Origin: Algibacter sp.
GTDB taxonomy: Bacteria > Bacteroidota > Bacteroidia > Flavobacteriales > Flavobacteriaceae
Assembly (NCBI RefSeq): GCF_029245835.1
Contig: NZ_JAQWOO010000059.1
Span: 1-64,000, forward strand
Direction of reading: 5' to 3'
Length of the DNA stretch: 64,000 nt
This document shows, one piece after another, positions 52,377-61,931 of the stretch. Both the position numbers and the translations under genes were made by a program. Position 1 is the first letter of the stretch; the number at the start of each line of letters is the position of its first letter. The notes under the pieces are model-generated. The model searched no databases, was not told the origin of the DNA, and saw only the letters and a list, made by a program, of their open reading frames with translations.

Positions 52377-53321
52377 TTAGTTTTTTGATTGGATATCATA
52401 TATTGTTTCTCTCATTTCCTCCAATTGCCCAATAATTATATAATATTCATATTCAAATACAGAATTCTTGTAAAGTGCTACTTTCTTTACTGGAGCAATA
52501 TAGGAAGTAGAACCACTTTCAGCTTCACCTCCAGGTCGACCGGACATTCCGGCTAAAAAACTTTGTGTTGATGGAGAGTATACAGCCATTCCCCAATTAT
52601 TTTGATCTACAAAAGCCATCCAGCTTTCTGTTATTTCACCATTTTGATATCTACCCCAAAAACCGTTTTGTAAAAATTTAACTTCTAATTTTTTCATGGG
52701 CCCTTTGGTAAATGGCTTCTCTCCCACATAACTATATAATTCGCTTAGACTTGAAATTGGATATACAGCAGGTAATTCTTGTGACCTTTTCATACCTTCA
52801 CCATATAAGGTATCCGTTCGCTGACAGGTTAGTTTATTTTTAACCTTTATCACATTGTCTTCTAATGTGGTCCATTGTTCCATAATTGCTTCTGCCGGTT
52901 TGTTATTCATATCCCAAAGCATTGGAATACATTGAGTATAAACCGTATTTCCTTTTATCTCAGATGCCAATATTTGGGCTCGATTAAAATAGGCATCACC
53001 AACCTGAATAGGATTCCATGTCCACGGTGACCACCGCGGACTTTGCCCTTCATCCTGTCTATCTAAACGCTTACCTGCATAATATGATTGCTGAATGTAC
53101 CTCCCTTCATCATGAATGTTCACCAAATTCCTTTTTTCATCGGTTTTAGAAATAAATGAGATAGCACCTCCACGAGTCAAATCTAATTTAATGAGCAACG
53201 AATTGTTCCTCATCTCAAGAGTTTTGTCATTCTTAAAGCTTTCAACTTTTTGGGACTTGCAACTGTATGTTAGACTTATCAACACAAAAAGAATTAATGA
53301 ATGTTTTGCTTTTTTATTCAT
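52377..53321 (-). CDS. Secreted lipoprotein with a mutarotase-like beta-sandwich, function unknown
   Basis: This 314-residue protein has a lipoprotein signal (LTYSC). The mature part is beta-rich with RGGAISFISK, WSPWTWNPIQ, LTCQRTD and GFWGRYQNG segments, which looks like a galactose-mutarotase or lyase-type sandwich. I do not recognise a CAZy family. It starts 6 bases after the sulfatase stop, so the two are in one transcript; it could bind, epimerise or cleave a sulfated rhamnose glycan. Confidence 0.65.
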   Translation of the reverse strand: MNKKAKHSLILFVLISLTYSCKSQKVESFKNDKTLEMRNNSLLIKLDLTRGGAISFISKTDEKRNLVNIHDEGRYIQQSYYAGKRLDRQDEGQSPRWSPWTWNPIQVGDAYFNRAQILASEIKGNTVYTQCIPMLWDMNNKPAEAIMEQWTTLEDNVIKVKNKLTCQRTDTLYGEGMKRSQELPAVYPISSLSELYSYVGEKPFTKGPMKKLEVKFLQNGFWGRYQNGEITESWMAFVDQNNWGMAVYSPSTQSFLAGMSGRPGGEAESGSTSYIAPVKKVALYKNSVFEYEYYIIIGQLEEMRETIYDIQSKN

Positions 53322-53327
53322 GCTTTT

Positions 53328-54788
53328 TTACTTTTTAAAATAATAATTATACCATCTTCGTTCTCTGCCTTGCTCATTTCTAAGACCGGGTTTTTGTAAT
53401 CCATTGGCCCATTTTTCTAGCTTAGCTCTCATCTTTGAAACCAATTTAGGATATTTATTAATTAGGTTTTTACTTTCGTGTAAATCACCTGACACGTCGA
53501 AAAGAAACTCTCTTTCACCTGCTTTAAGATACTTCATATTACCCTCACGAATAGCTCCTTGATTCCAAAATCTCCAATAAAGTGCTTCATGAGGATCTCC
53601 AGTTTTTTTACCCTCAAGAAATGGAATTATATTCACACCATCAAGCTGTTTTGATTTGGATAATCCTGCTACAGCGATAGAAGTTGCCGCTACATCAAGT
53701 GACGAAACAGGACGGTCATAGATTTTACCTTTAGGTAACCTTTTAGGCCATGAAATGATATATGGTATTCTAATACCACCTTCAGACAACATTCCTTTCT
53801 CACCAATATATGGGTCATTTAAAGAACCATCCCAAGCCCCTCCCTTGAAGCTAATTGGCAAATCTTCTTTCTTGATTTTAAGAGGAGCCCCATTATCGCT
53901 AATAAAAAATATTATTGTATCATCTAAAATACCATACTTTTCAAGGGAAGAACGAATGGCACCAACACCGTCATCAATTGCGGATAACATTGCCAAAGCG
54001 TGTCGTCTTCTTTCAGGCATATCACCAGGAAATCGATCTAAATATTTCTTGGTAGCTTCAAGTGGTACATGTGGACCAAAATAAGACAAATAGAAAAAGA
54101 AGGGGGTTTCGTAATTCCTATCAATGAACGTCAATGCAGCCTCTGTTTGAACATCAAGCCTAAAACGTTTATCAATAAAATGTTGCTTTTCAATAGAATT
54201 TCCTTTCAAATCATAATTAACCCAATAACGAATCATTTCACCTTGAAAACAATCATCAAAACCTCTTTCAGAAGGCATATAAGCTAGCTTTTTTGAGAAA
54301 GGAATGTCTCTTGGATTTAATTTTTTTCCTGCCAATTCTGGCATATTCTCCTTGATCCAATCCTTTTCAATATGATTTGGTTCTAAATGCCATTTACCTG
54401 TCATTCCTGTTATATATCCTGCTTCTTTTAATCTTGTTGGGATAAGAACCTCATCGAGAGGTAATGGTATTGTACCGTTTTCATCCAATCCGAATCGTTG
54501 TTGGTATCTTCCCGTGAGCAATCCTGCTCTCGAAGGAGTGCATTGTGGAGCAGTTATGTAACCAGAAGTCATTCGTACTCCGGCCTCAGCCATAGCATCA
54601 ATATGAGGAGTCTTTATATCGTCAAGCTGTCCTTGTACACCAAGATCTGCATAACCATGGTCATCAGTAAAAATGACAATTATGTTGGGTTTTTTTTTAT
54701 TCTGGTTTGTTTGAGCAATAAATGTTTGACTTTCTGCTAAACAAAATAAAAGTATTGCATAAACCTTGAATCTAAGAATCTTCTTCAT
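53328..54788 (-). CDS. S1-family sulfatase, secreted
   Basis: This 486-residue protein has a signal peptide (1-25), the metal motif IFTDDHGYADLG, the formylglycine motif CTPSRAGLLTG with the modified residue Cys83, GMTGKWHL with catalytic Lys/His, and SDNGAP. It hydrolyses sulfate esters from carbohydrates in the periplasm or at the surface. It needs the FGE encoded nearby (46795-47865) to be matured. The substrate is not set by sequence; the locus suggests sulfated rhamnose. It is first in the enzyme part of the operon. Confidence 0.92.
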   Translation of the reverse strand: MKKILRFKVYAILLFCLAESQTFIAQTNQNKKKPNIIVIFTDDHGYADLGVQGQLDDIKTPHIDAMAEAGVRMTSGYITAPQCTPSRAGLLTGRYQQRFGLDENGTIPLPLDEVLIPTRLKEAGYITGMTGKWHLEPNHIEKDWIKENMPELAGKKLNPRDIPFSKKLAYMPSERGFDDCFQGEMIRYWVNYDLKGNSIEKQHFIDKRFRLDVQTEAALTFIDRNYETPFFFYLSYFGPHVPLEATKKYLDRFPGDMPERRRHALAMLSAIDDGVGAIRSSLEKYGILDDTIIFFISDNGAPLKIKKEDLPISFKGGAWDGSLNDPYIGEKGMLSEGGIRIPYIISWPKRLPKGKIYDRPVSSLDVAATSIAVAGLSKSKQLDGVNIIPFLEGKKTGDPHEALYWRFWNQGAIREGNMKYLKAGEREFLFDVSGDLHESKNLINKYPKLVSKMRAKLEKWANGLQKPGLRNEQGRERRWYNYYFKK

Positions 54789-54913
54789 TGGTATGATTTT
54801 ATTAAATGAATATACTGACTCATAATAAACTTGTTGGCAAGGTATTGAATTAACTGAACCTTGCTATCCTGTTCAGTACTGTATAAAACTGCTCAAAATA
54901 TTCTTAAACAAAA

Positions 54914-56317
54914 CTATTTCTGAAAATATCTACTAAAAACTAAGAAAAGTATTCCACATAACAACCAAGCCGGTAGTGTAACAAAAGACAAAAAAACGTC
55001 AAATTGAACTGAAATAAAATAAAAAAGACCAAAGCTTATTGCCCATGCTAAGAATACAGATTTATTAAATGAAATGTTTGCTGTTTCTGCATAGTTTTTA
55101 ATTATCCCAGCTTTTTTATGATAAAAATGTTCGAATACAATTATTGCTCCAAAAGGGGCTAAAATAAATCCATACAAAGCTACAAACCCTAACAGTTTCA
55201 TTGCGAAAGCAGGAAATAAACCAGCTATGGTTGCAATAGAACCTGCTAAAATTGTGACCTTAAAGGTTGATAATTTTGGCAGAATTGCTTGAAATGCCAA
55301 ACCAGCTCTATAAATAGTAGGGTTGGCTGTTGTCCAACCAGCCAATACCACGGCAATAATACCAAAAATACCAATAGCATTATTTGCTAAAGGTCCAGGA
55401 GCAACTGGTGGGGCATCACCATTAACTAAAAAAACCTGAGCTTCTGGTGATTTTAAATATACTGCATATAATAATGCTGCAGCAATCCATGCCATGTAAT
55501 GCCCTACGTACATTCCTGCTGCCGTTGTCCAGCCAGATTTGGCTTCCTTTGCAAATCGGAAAACTGATAAATCTGACATTCCTACATGCATGGCTGCATT
55601 GGCAAACCATGACCAAATAACAACATGCCAAAACGTAAACTTTGTTTGCCCTGGAAAAGGTTTACCGCCTTCTCCCCAGATTTCCCAGAAATCTGAAAAA
55701 CTAGCAACATCTAATTGAATTAATGCCACAATACCAGCGACAACAAAAGCTAAAACAATAAATGGGGACATCCAGTTGGCTGCTTTAGTTACTGTATCAT
55801 AACCACGAGCAGCTATAACAGAAATTACCGCACCGATTAAAATTACTATAATAATCCAAGTGATGCCATTAGGCATTGTATCAGTTAGTTTAGGCATTGG
55901 CATATCAAACGGAATACCTACTGCTGTGGCAGATACGGTAACCATTGCTCCAGCCAAAAAACAAAACAATATACCATTAGCCAAATTATAACCAGTCACC
56001 AATTTTTTACCACAAATTTTTTCTAATTGATAATAAAGGGTTAATCTATTTTTTACTGCTATTTCTGCTGTTAAAAAACGCCAACTAAGCACCGCTAACA
56101 AGTTTCCTATTAAGAGGCCTACAATCAAATCAAAAGCACTTACACCTGCCGTCAGGAACAATGGACCAATCATAAATTCTGTCCCAGCAGCATGCTCACC
56201 AGCATACATGCCAATAAAACTTTTCCAACCTTTAAGTTTTGACTGTGTCACTGGGGTTCTTTCAAACTCCCCACCAGCTAAATCTTCAATATCATCTTCT
56301 ATATTGTATTGACTCAT
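54914..56317 (-). CDS. NCS1-family permease, candidate rhamnose-pathway transporter
   Basis: This 467-residue protein has about twelve hydrophobic helices and the NCS1/cytosine-purine-allantoin permease pattern (N-terminal ERTPVTQSKLKGWKSF, WKS FIGMYAGEHAAGTEF region, then HYMAWIAAALLYAVYL, and GWTTANPTIYRAGLAFQ). NCS1 transporters normally move nucleobases or related compounds. Here the gene sits inside a rhamnose/lactate operon, with AldA upstream and the sulfatase downstream (126 bases), so its substrate may be a sugar or acid of this pathway. That is an inference from context. Confidence 0.8.
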   Translation of the reverse strand: MSQYNIEDDIEDLAGGEFERTPVTQSKLKGWKSFIGMYAGEHAAGTEFMIGPLFLTAGVSAFDLIVGLLIGNLLAVLSWRFLTAEIAVKNRLTLYYQLEKICGKKLVTGYNLANGILFCFLAGAMVTVSATAVGIPFDMPMPKLTDTMPNGITWIIIVILIGAVISVIAARGYDTVTKAANWMSPFIVLAFVVAGIVALIQLDVASFSDFWEIWGEGGKPFPGQTKFTFWHVVIWSWFANAAMHVGMSDLSVFRFAKEAKSGWTTAAGMYVGHYMAWIAAALLYAVYLKSPEAQVFLVNGDAPPVAPGPLANNAIGIFGIIAVVLAGWTTANPTIYRAGLAFQAILPKLSTFKVTILAGSIATIAGLFPAFAMKLLGFVALYGFILAPFGAIIVFEHFYHKKAGIIKNYAETANISFNKSVFLAWAISFGLFYFISVQFDVFLSFVTLPAWLLCGILFLVFSRYFQK

Positions 56318-56515
56318 GAACTTTTATTGTTTTTAGTTACTAATGTTATATTTACTTAAAACTACAATTACGAAAATAACCTTCGTATTAGGTTTTTCCG
56401 TCCTGTACCATCCCGCACATGAAAAATATGACCATAATCAAAATTCAGTTAAACAGTACAATACCTACTCGGAAGAAATGTTAGAAAAAACCAAGATTTA
56501 CAACTTTAAAGATTC

Positions 56516-57955
56516 TTAATAGTATTTTGCGTATACCACTTTAGTGTGTAAATATTCCTCCATACCATATTTACCATCTGCGCCTCCTATACCAGACTTT
56601 TTCCATCCGGCATGAAATCCTTGAATAGCTTCAAAATGTTCTCTATTTACATAAGTTTCTCCAAAATGAAGACCGCTTGTAGCTTTCATAATGTTATTAA
56701 AGTTTTCTGAAAATATCGAAGATGTTAAACCAAACTCTGTATCATTTGACATCGAAATGGCTTCTTCTAAAGTATTAAACTTCATCACTGGTAATACAGG
56801 ACCAAAAACTTCTTCTTGAATAATTTGGCTATCCTGACTACAACCCGTTATTACAGTTGGTTCATAAAAATAACCTCTATCAAATTTATCTGGTTGTCCA
56901 CCACCAACAAGCACCTCTGCACCTTCTTTCTTAGCAAACTCAACCATTTCGGAAATCTTATTCAATTGATCTTTTGAAACCAAACTACTCATATCAGCAT
57001 CAGTCCCTGTTAAAGCCTCTTCAATTTTAACTTCCCTCATCTTCTTAGTTAGCTTATCTACAAATTCATCGTAAATGCTATCCTCTACATATACACGTTC
57101 TGCACAGTTACAAACTTGTCCACTAAAAATAACTTTAGAGGACACCACAGAATTAACGGCCAACTCCATATTAGCATCGGCACAAACAATGGCAGGTGCC
57201 TTTCCTCCTAATTCTAAAGACACTTTTGTGATATTTTCAGCAGCTGCACTAATTACTTTTTGTCCTGCACCAACACTACCTGTTAAACTGATAATACCTG
57301 TAATAGGACTTTTAGAAAGTGCATTTCCCACCGTTCGTCCTGCTCCGCAAACAAAATTTAAAACCCCAGCTGGTAATTCGATTTTTTGAATGAGATTAGC
57401 AAATTCCATAATTGTATTTGGCGCTTCTGAGCTTGGTTTTATAACACATGTATTCCCAGTTATTAATGATGCCGCAACTTTACGTGCCATAACAAAAAAC
57501 GGGAAATTCCAAGGACAGATACCTACTGCTACCCCAATTGGTACTTTGTGCAAATAGATATGTTCTTTTTCTCTATCACTTTGAATAATCTCTCCTTCTA
57601 TTCTACGTGCCCAACCTGCATTGTAATCAAAATAATCAGCTGTAAAGTCAATTTCAATTTGTGCTAAACCAATAACTTTGGCTTGTTCTCGAGACAATGT
57701 TTCAGCTAGAAAAACTCTATTTTCTCTAATAACATCGGCCATTTTATGTAAATATGCCGCTCTTTGAATTGCTGGTAGAGCTTCCCACGCTGGTTGTGAG
57801 GCTTGCGCAGCTTCCAATGCATTATTCGCATCTTCTAACGTTCCAGTTGATATAGTACTTATAACTTCTTCTGTACAGGGATTCAAAATCTCAATGACCG
57901 AAGTAGCTTTTGACTCAACAAACCTTCCGTTGATGTATTGTTTATAATGTTTCAT
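56516..57955 (-). CDS. aldA: Lactaldehyde dehydrogenase (AldA-like)
   Basis: This 479-residue aldehyde dehydrogenase matches AldA over its length: NAGWARRIEGEIIQSDRE, the NAD-binding PWNFPFFVMARK, SLELGGKAPAI with the catalytic Glu, and SGQVCNCAERV with the catalytic Cys. It should oxidise L-lactaldehyde from rhamnose-1-phosphate aldol cleavage to L-lactate, which is the substrate of the FMN dehydrogenase encoded next upstream (58036). Confidence 0.9.
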   Translation of the reverse strand: MKHYKQYINGRFVESKATSVIEILNPCTEEVISTISTGTLEDANNALEAAQASQPAWEALPAIQRAAYLHKMADVIRENRVFLAETLSREQAKVIGLAQIEIDFTADYFDYNAGWARRIEGEIIQSDREKEHIYLHKVPIGVAVGICPWNFPFFVMARKVAASLITGNTCVIKPSSEAPNTIMEFANLIQKIELPAGVLNFVCGAGRTVGNALSKSPITGIISLTGSVGAGQKVISAAAENITKVSLELGGKAPAIVCADANMELAVNSVVSSKVIFSGQVCNCAERVYVEDSIYDEFVDKLTKKMREVKIEEALTGTDADMSSLVSKDQLNKISEMVEFAKKEGAEVLVGGGQPDKFDRGYFYEPTVITGCSQDSQIIQEEVFGPVLPVMKFNTLEEAISMSNDTEFGLTSSIFSENFNNIMKATSGLHFGETYVNREHFEAIQGFHAGWKKSGIGGADGKYGMEEYLHTKVVYAKYY

Positions 57956-58035
57956 AATATTTATAAGTTTAGTTTGGTTTAACTTTGGTTATACCTAAAA
58001 ATACAATTTCAGCTAGTTATTAACTGTTTCTCTTT

Positions 58036-59184
58036 TTACTTTATTAGGTGATTAGTAAAATCTGAAGTCTTCTCACAACACAGTTGCTCCATAACTTGTT
58101 GCAATTCTGTTTTTAATAATGAAATTGTATGGTTCCCTCCTTTTTTTCCAAGAGCAGAAACACCATACATAAAAGAACGTCCCATGAAAGTAAATTTTGC
58201 TCCACTTGCCATAGCTCGAGCTACATCAGGTCCTGAGCGCACTCCACTATCCATCATCACTTCAATTTGGTTTCCATATTTTTCAGCAATAGTTGCCAAA
58301 GGTTTAACGGTTGATTGACCAGCATCTAATTGGCGCCCTCCATGATTAGATACTATAATACCATCTAATCCTAAACGTATAGCCTCTTCAGTGTCAAACT
58401 CTGAGGCTACGCCTTTAAGAACTAATTTACCTTTCCACATATCACGTATAGGTTTTATTTTCTCAGCATTTAACCTTCCACTAAAGGTTTGATCCATAAA
58501 TTTACCCAGTTGTTTTAAATCTAATCCCTTAGGCATATAAGGTTTAAGTACTTCAAAAGTTGGTATCCCATGCTTAAGTGTTTCTATGGCCCAGTGAGGT
58601 CTACCAAAAACCTGTAAAATATTACTTAAATTCATTTTTGGAGGCATTGCCAATCCGTTTCTTATATCTCTCGGCCTAAATCCAAATGTAGGAACATCGC
58701 AGAGAATTACTAATACAGGGCATTCAGCAACCGCTGCCCGATTAATGATATCATCTCGTAACTTATTATCAGTTGGATGATAAAGTTGAAACCAAGCGTT
58801 ACCCTCGGTCAACTCACTTGCACGTTCAATACTAGTAGTTGTTACCGTACTTAAAATAAAAGGTACGTTGTGTTCGAAAGCTGCTTTTGCTAAAATCTCA
58901 GGTGAATTGGGCCACATAAGTCCCTGTAAACCTACTGGTGCGATCCCAAATGGGGCATCATACTCAACTCCAAATAGCTTGGTTTTTAATGATGAGCCAT
59001 GATGTTCTCTTAGGTAGTTAGGTTTAAGTTGTACTTCTCTTAGCTCTGCTGTATTTCGAACAAGATTAACATCTTCATTGCACCCACCATCAAGATACTC
59101 AAAGGCAAATTTTGGTATTTTCTTTTTTGCTTTAGCCCTTAAATCGTCCATTGAGGGATAACGTGTATCAAAACTTATTGCCAT
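58036..59184 (-). CDS. lldD: FMN-dependent L-lactate dehydrogenase (LldD type)
   Basis: This 382-residue protein belongs to the FMN alpha-hydroxy-acid dehydrogenase family. It shows the N-terminal FEYLDGGCNED block, PFGIAPVGLQGL, and SNHGGRQLDAG with the catalytic His and Arg. It oxidises L-lactate to pyruvate at the membrane or quinone pool. It lies 4 bases after the tandem aldolase gene and 80 bases before aldA, which makes the two-step lactaldehyde route contiguous. Confidence 0.92.
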   Translation of the reverse strand: MAISFDTRYPSMDDLRAKAKKKIPKFAFEYLDGGCNEDVNLVRNTAELREVQLKPNYLREHHGSSLKTKLFGVEYDAPFGIAPVGLQGLMWPNSPEILAKAAFEHNVPFILSTVTTTSIERASELTEGNAWFQLYHPTDNKLRDDIINRAAVAECPVLVILCDVPTFGFRPRDIRNGLAMPPKMNLSNILQVFGRPHWAIETLKHGIPTFEVLKPYMPKGLDLKQLGKFMDQTFSGRLNAEKIKPIRDMWKGKLVLKGVASEFDTEEAIRLGLDGIIVSNHGGRQLDAGQSTVKPLATIAEKYGNQIEVMMDSGVRSGPDVARAMASGAKFTFMGRSFMYGVSALGKKGGNHTISLLKTELQQVMEQLCCEKTSDFTNHLIK

Positions 59185-59188
59185 GTTT

Positions 59189-60478
59189 TTATGCTAAAAA
59201 TTTCTTTCTTAAATCTTCTACTTGCTCGTCATTTATAGGCACCATTTCTCCAAGTGAATTTCCCATAACTATAGATTTAGCACTAAATTCAGCCACTTCT
59301 AGATAATCAAAAGTTTGCAGTAACTTATCTCCTGTAATAATTACAGAATCATTTTCAATAATTAAAGCGGTAGGACAGTTATCTACGATATCTGAATTAT
59401 TATTTTTTCTAAAATGACTACCATACTCAACAAAGTTTATATCCTGCAAAAAAATCCAGCTTTCCGGTATGGTTCTAACATTCAAGTATTCTCCTGTAAC
59501 ACCAAACGCCATAAGATAAGGCGATTGTGTCATTATTATGGAGTTTACATCTGGGTTTCTATTGTATATCTCTTGATGTATCCATGTAGCTCTACTTGGA
59601 ATTTTACCTGACTCTCTTTGACCGTTTTTAATTTGAACAATATCTTCCAAATCTAAATCCCATCTGTTAACATTAGTTGGTGTAATTAAAAAGTCATTAC
59701 CTTTCCAACGCATTGATACAGTCCCATAAGAACCAATCATTAACCCCTGCTGACAAGAGCGCTTTACTATTTTGCAAATTTCTAAGCGTTTTTCTACTTC
59801 ATCAGAAGCATAATGAGTAGTTTCTATTTCTGGCAAAGTGCCTGTAGCTTGTGATTCAAATTCATCAATTTGTTGATCAGTCAAATATTTTGGTGTTCCA
59901 ATCTGAGCTCCGTAAATAATCGTCCTAGCGCAAAATTCTAGAGCTTCAAAACGTTCGTATGCATCTGTTAAATCACTACCCCCTAAAACAGTACCATGAT
60001 TTTCCATAATTACTGCCTTATATCCCTTTTTGAATTCATCTGCAATTACATCTCCAAGATCTTCACTACCTGGAAGTCTATACTTTGCATATCCTATTGG
60101 TCCGCAAATATGCTTAGCTTGTGAAATAATATTTGTGATAGGTATTTGCCGCACAATACTGAACGAAACCAATGCTGGTGGATGGGCATGAATGACAGAT
60201 TTAATATCTGGTCTAGATTCATAAATGGCCTTATGAAACGGAAACTCAGAAGAAGGTTTGTGCTTTCCAATTATAGTACCATCTTGTTTTACACATATAA
60301 TATCGGATGCTCTTAAAGAGCCTTTATCAATTGCTGAAGGTGTTACCCAAATATCTCCTTGATCATCCATAATAGAAATATTCCCCCCTGAAGTGGTTGT
60401 CATACCTCTTTTATAAACTCTACTAATAATTTCTGTGATTTGATCTCTTGGGTGAATGAATTTTATGTTTTTAGCCAT
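59189..60478 (-). CDS. Tandem class II aldolase/adducin protein with a degenerate second domain
   Basis: This 429-residue protein has two class II aldolase domains. The first (about 1-200) keeps the zinc-binding HAHPP and HG (in ENHGTVLGG) and the catalytic Glu in SSEFPFHKAI. The second (about 225-420) is clearly homologous (YNRNPDVNSI, ESGKIPSR) but lacks the metal ligands: HAHPP is replaced by TQSPY and the HG motif by IEND. It should act on a phosphoketose or related substrate; its exact reaction is not certain because a bifunctional rhamnulose-1-phosphate aldolase is also encoded in this operon (63307). It starts 4 bases upstream of lldD. Confidence 0.82.
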   Translation of the reverse strand: MAKNIKFIHPRDQITEIISRVYKRGMTTTSGGNISIMDDQGDIWVTPSAIDKGSLRASDIICVKQDGTIIGKHKPSSEFPFHKAIYESRPDIKSVIHAHPPALVSFSIVRQIPITNIISQAKHICGPIGYAKYRLPGSEDLGDVIADEFKKGYKAVIMENHGTVLGGSDLTDAYERFEALEFCARTIIYGAQIGTPKYLTDQQIDEFESQATGTLPEIETTHYASDEVEKRLEICKIVKRSCQQGLMIGSYGTVSMRWKGNDFLITPTNVNRWDLDLEDIVQIKNGQRESGKIPSRATWIHQEIYNRNPDVNSIIMTQSPYLMAFGVTGEYLNVRTIPESWIFLQDINFVEYGSHFRKNNNSDIVDNCPTALIIENDSVIITGDKLLQTFDYLEVAEFSAKSIVMGNSLGEMVPINDEQVEDLRKKFLA

Positions 60479-60537
60479 AATATATAAATTTGGAAATTGA
60501 CTGTGAAGTTAATTTTGTTTTGCTTTATCCGTACAGA

Positions 60538-61923
60538 TTAACCATTAACTATAAAAGGCACATGCTTTTTAAGAGCATAATTTCGTTTTAAAAATTTTGA
60601 ATTTAACTTTTTATCCGAAATTGAAATAGCTGCTCCTAATGCTGAGCCAAGCGATGCATCTGTTGTACTTAAGCGTTTATGATTGAATTTATGTGAAAGC
60701 AACTTGATATAAATATCGTTATTACTGAAACCACCATCTACATATATACGGGCAATTCTATTTTCACCCAATGCCTCTCTAATATATTTAATTTGAATAA
60801 TAACAAGCTCTGTCATTAACTGATGATAAGCATGTTCGTACTTGTCAAAGGAAAAATTTGTTTTTTCAGGCATGTTATCATCCACAATGCTTTCCCATTT
60901 AAAACAATACTTAAAATCACGAATAATCTCGAGGTAAGTATCGTAATTAAAACTAACATTTCGATGATACTCATCATTAACATTAAAGTATTTGTTCAGC
61001 TTCTCAACCTGTAATTTGTATTCATTACCTAGGAAAACACGTGTTGCCATTACAGGCTTCCCATTAATGCGCATATAATTAATTGTATCACTACTAAATG
61101 CCTTACCTTCAAACTGGTCTGCCGCAAATGGGTTAAATACAATACTCCATGTACCAGTAGATACCAATACAAACTTTTTCTTTATACTTCTGATATAAGG
61201 CAATAAAGCTGCTGAACTATCATGAATACCAACACCGATTTTTATCCTATTGCCATTATAGTTCATATTTATGCTGGTTTCGGTTGAAACAATAGGAGGC
61301 AATATCCTATCTATTTCTTCTTTGTAAACCCAATCGTGATAATCCTTTTTGTTAAAATCCCAAAGGGCGGTATGGCAGCCAATGCTGGTATACTCACTAA
61401 TCGGAATCCCCGTGAATACATAGCTTAAATACTGCGGCAAATGCAGAGACCACTTGATCTTAGCATAAATCTCTGGTTTGGTATGTTTTAACCAATATAG
61501 CTGAAGTCCTGAGTTAAGCATGCTTAAATCAACACATCCAGTAGATTTCAAAAATGCTTCTTTAGGTCCATACTTTTTAAAAAATGATTGTATAATGGCT
61601 TCAGGTAATGGCTTTGCGTAGTTATATAAAGGAGTTAAAGGGTTTCCATTTTCATCTATATGTACCAAACTGGCTCCATATGTTGAAAAGTTAATAGCTT
61701 CAACTTTAAATTCCTTTTTTTCCAGAATACCATCAAAAACTTGTTTTAACCATTTTTTTAAAGACGGAAGGTTTTCAGTGGGATATTTATCTTCATCTTC
61801 TATTTCCTCAAAGGATGTATACTCTTTATGTACTTCATTTAAGTTTTTATCGAATAGAAAGAACTTTTTATTCGTTTTCCCGATGTCAAATACCGCAGTT
61901 ACTTTTTTTACTTTTTGATTCAT
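60538..61923 (-). CDS. rhaB: FGGY-family carbohydrate kinase, probable rhamnulokinase
   Basis: This 461-residue protein has the FGGY kinase N-terminal phosphate loop FDIGKTNKKFF, the glycine-rich substrate region and the ATP-binding STGTWSIVFNP and VDGGFSNNDIY blocks. It phosphorylates L-rhamnulose to rhamnulose-1-phosphate; the family alone does not rule out related ketoses, but it is 8 bases downstream of the rhamnose isomerase gene. Confidence 0.85.
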   Translation of the reverse strand: MNQKVKKVTAVFDIGKTNKKFFLFDKNLNEVHKEYTSFEEIEDEDKYPTENLPSLKKWLKQVFDGILEKKEFKVEAINFSTYGASLVHIDENGNPLTPLYNYAKPLPEAIIQSFFKKYGPKEAFLKSTGCVDLSMLNSGLQLYWLKHTKPEIYAKIKWSLHLPQYLSYVFTGIPISEYTSIGCHTALWDFNKKDYHDWVYKEEIDRILPPIVSTETSINMNYNGNRIKIGVGIHDSSAALLPYIRSIKKKFVLVSTGTWSIVFNPFAADQFEGKAFSSDTINYMRINGKPVMATRVFLGNEYKLQVEKLNKYFNVNDEYHRNVSFNYDTYLEIIRDFKYCFKWESIVDDNMPEKTNFSFDKYEHAYHQLMTELVIIQIKYIREALGENRIARIYVDGGFSNNDIYIKLLSHKFNHKRLSTTDASLGSALGAAISISDKKLNSKFLKRNYALKKHVPFIVNG

Positions 61924-61931
61924 TATTATAA

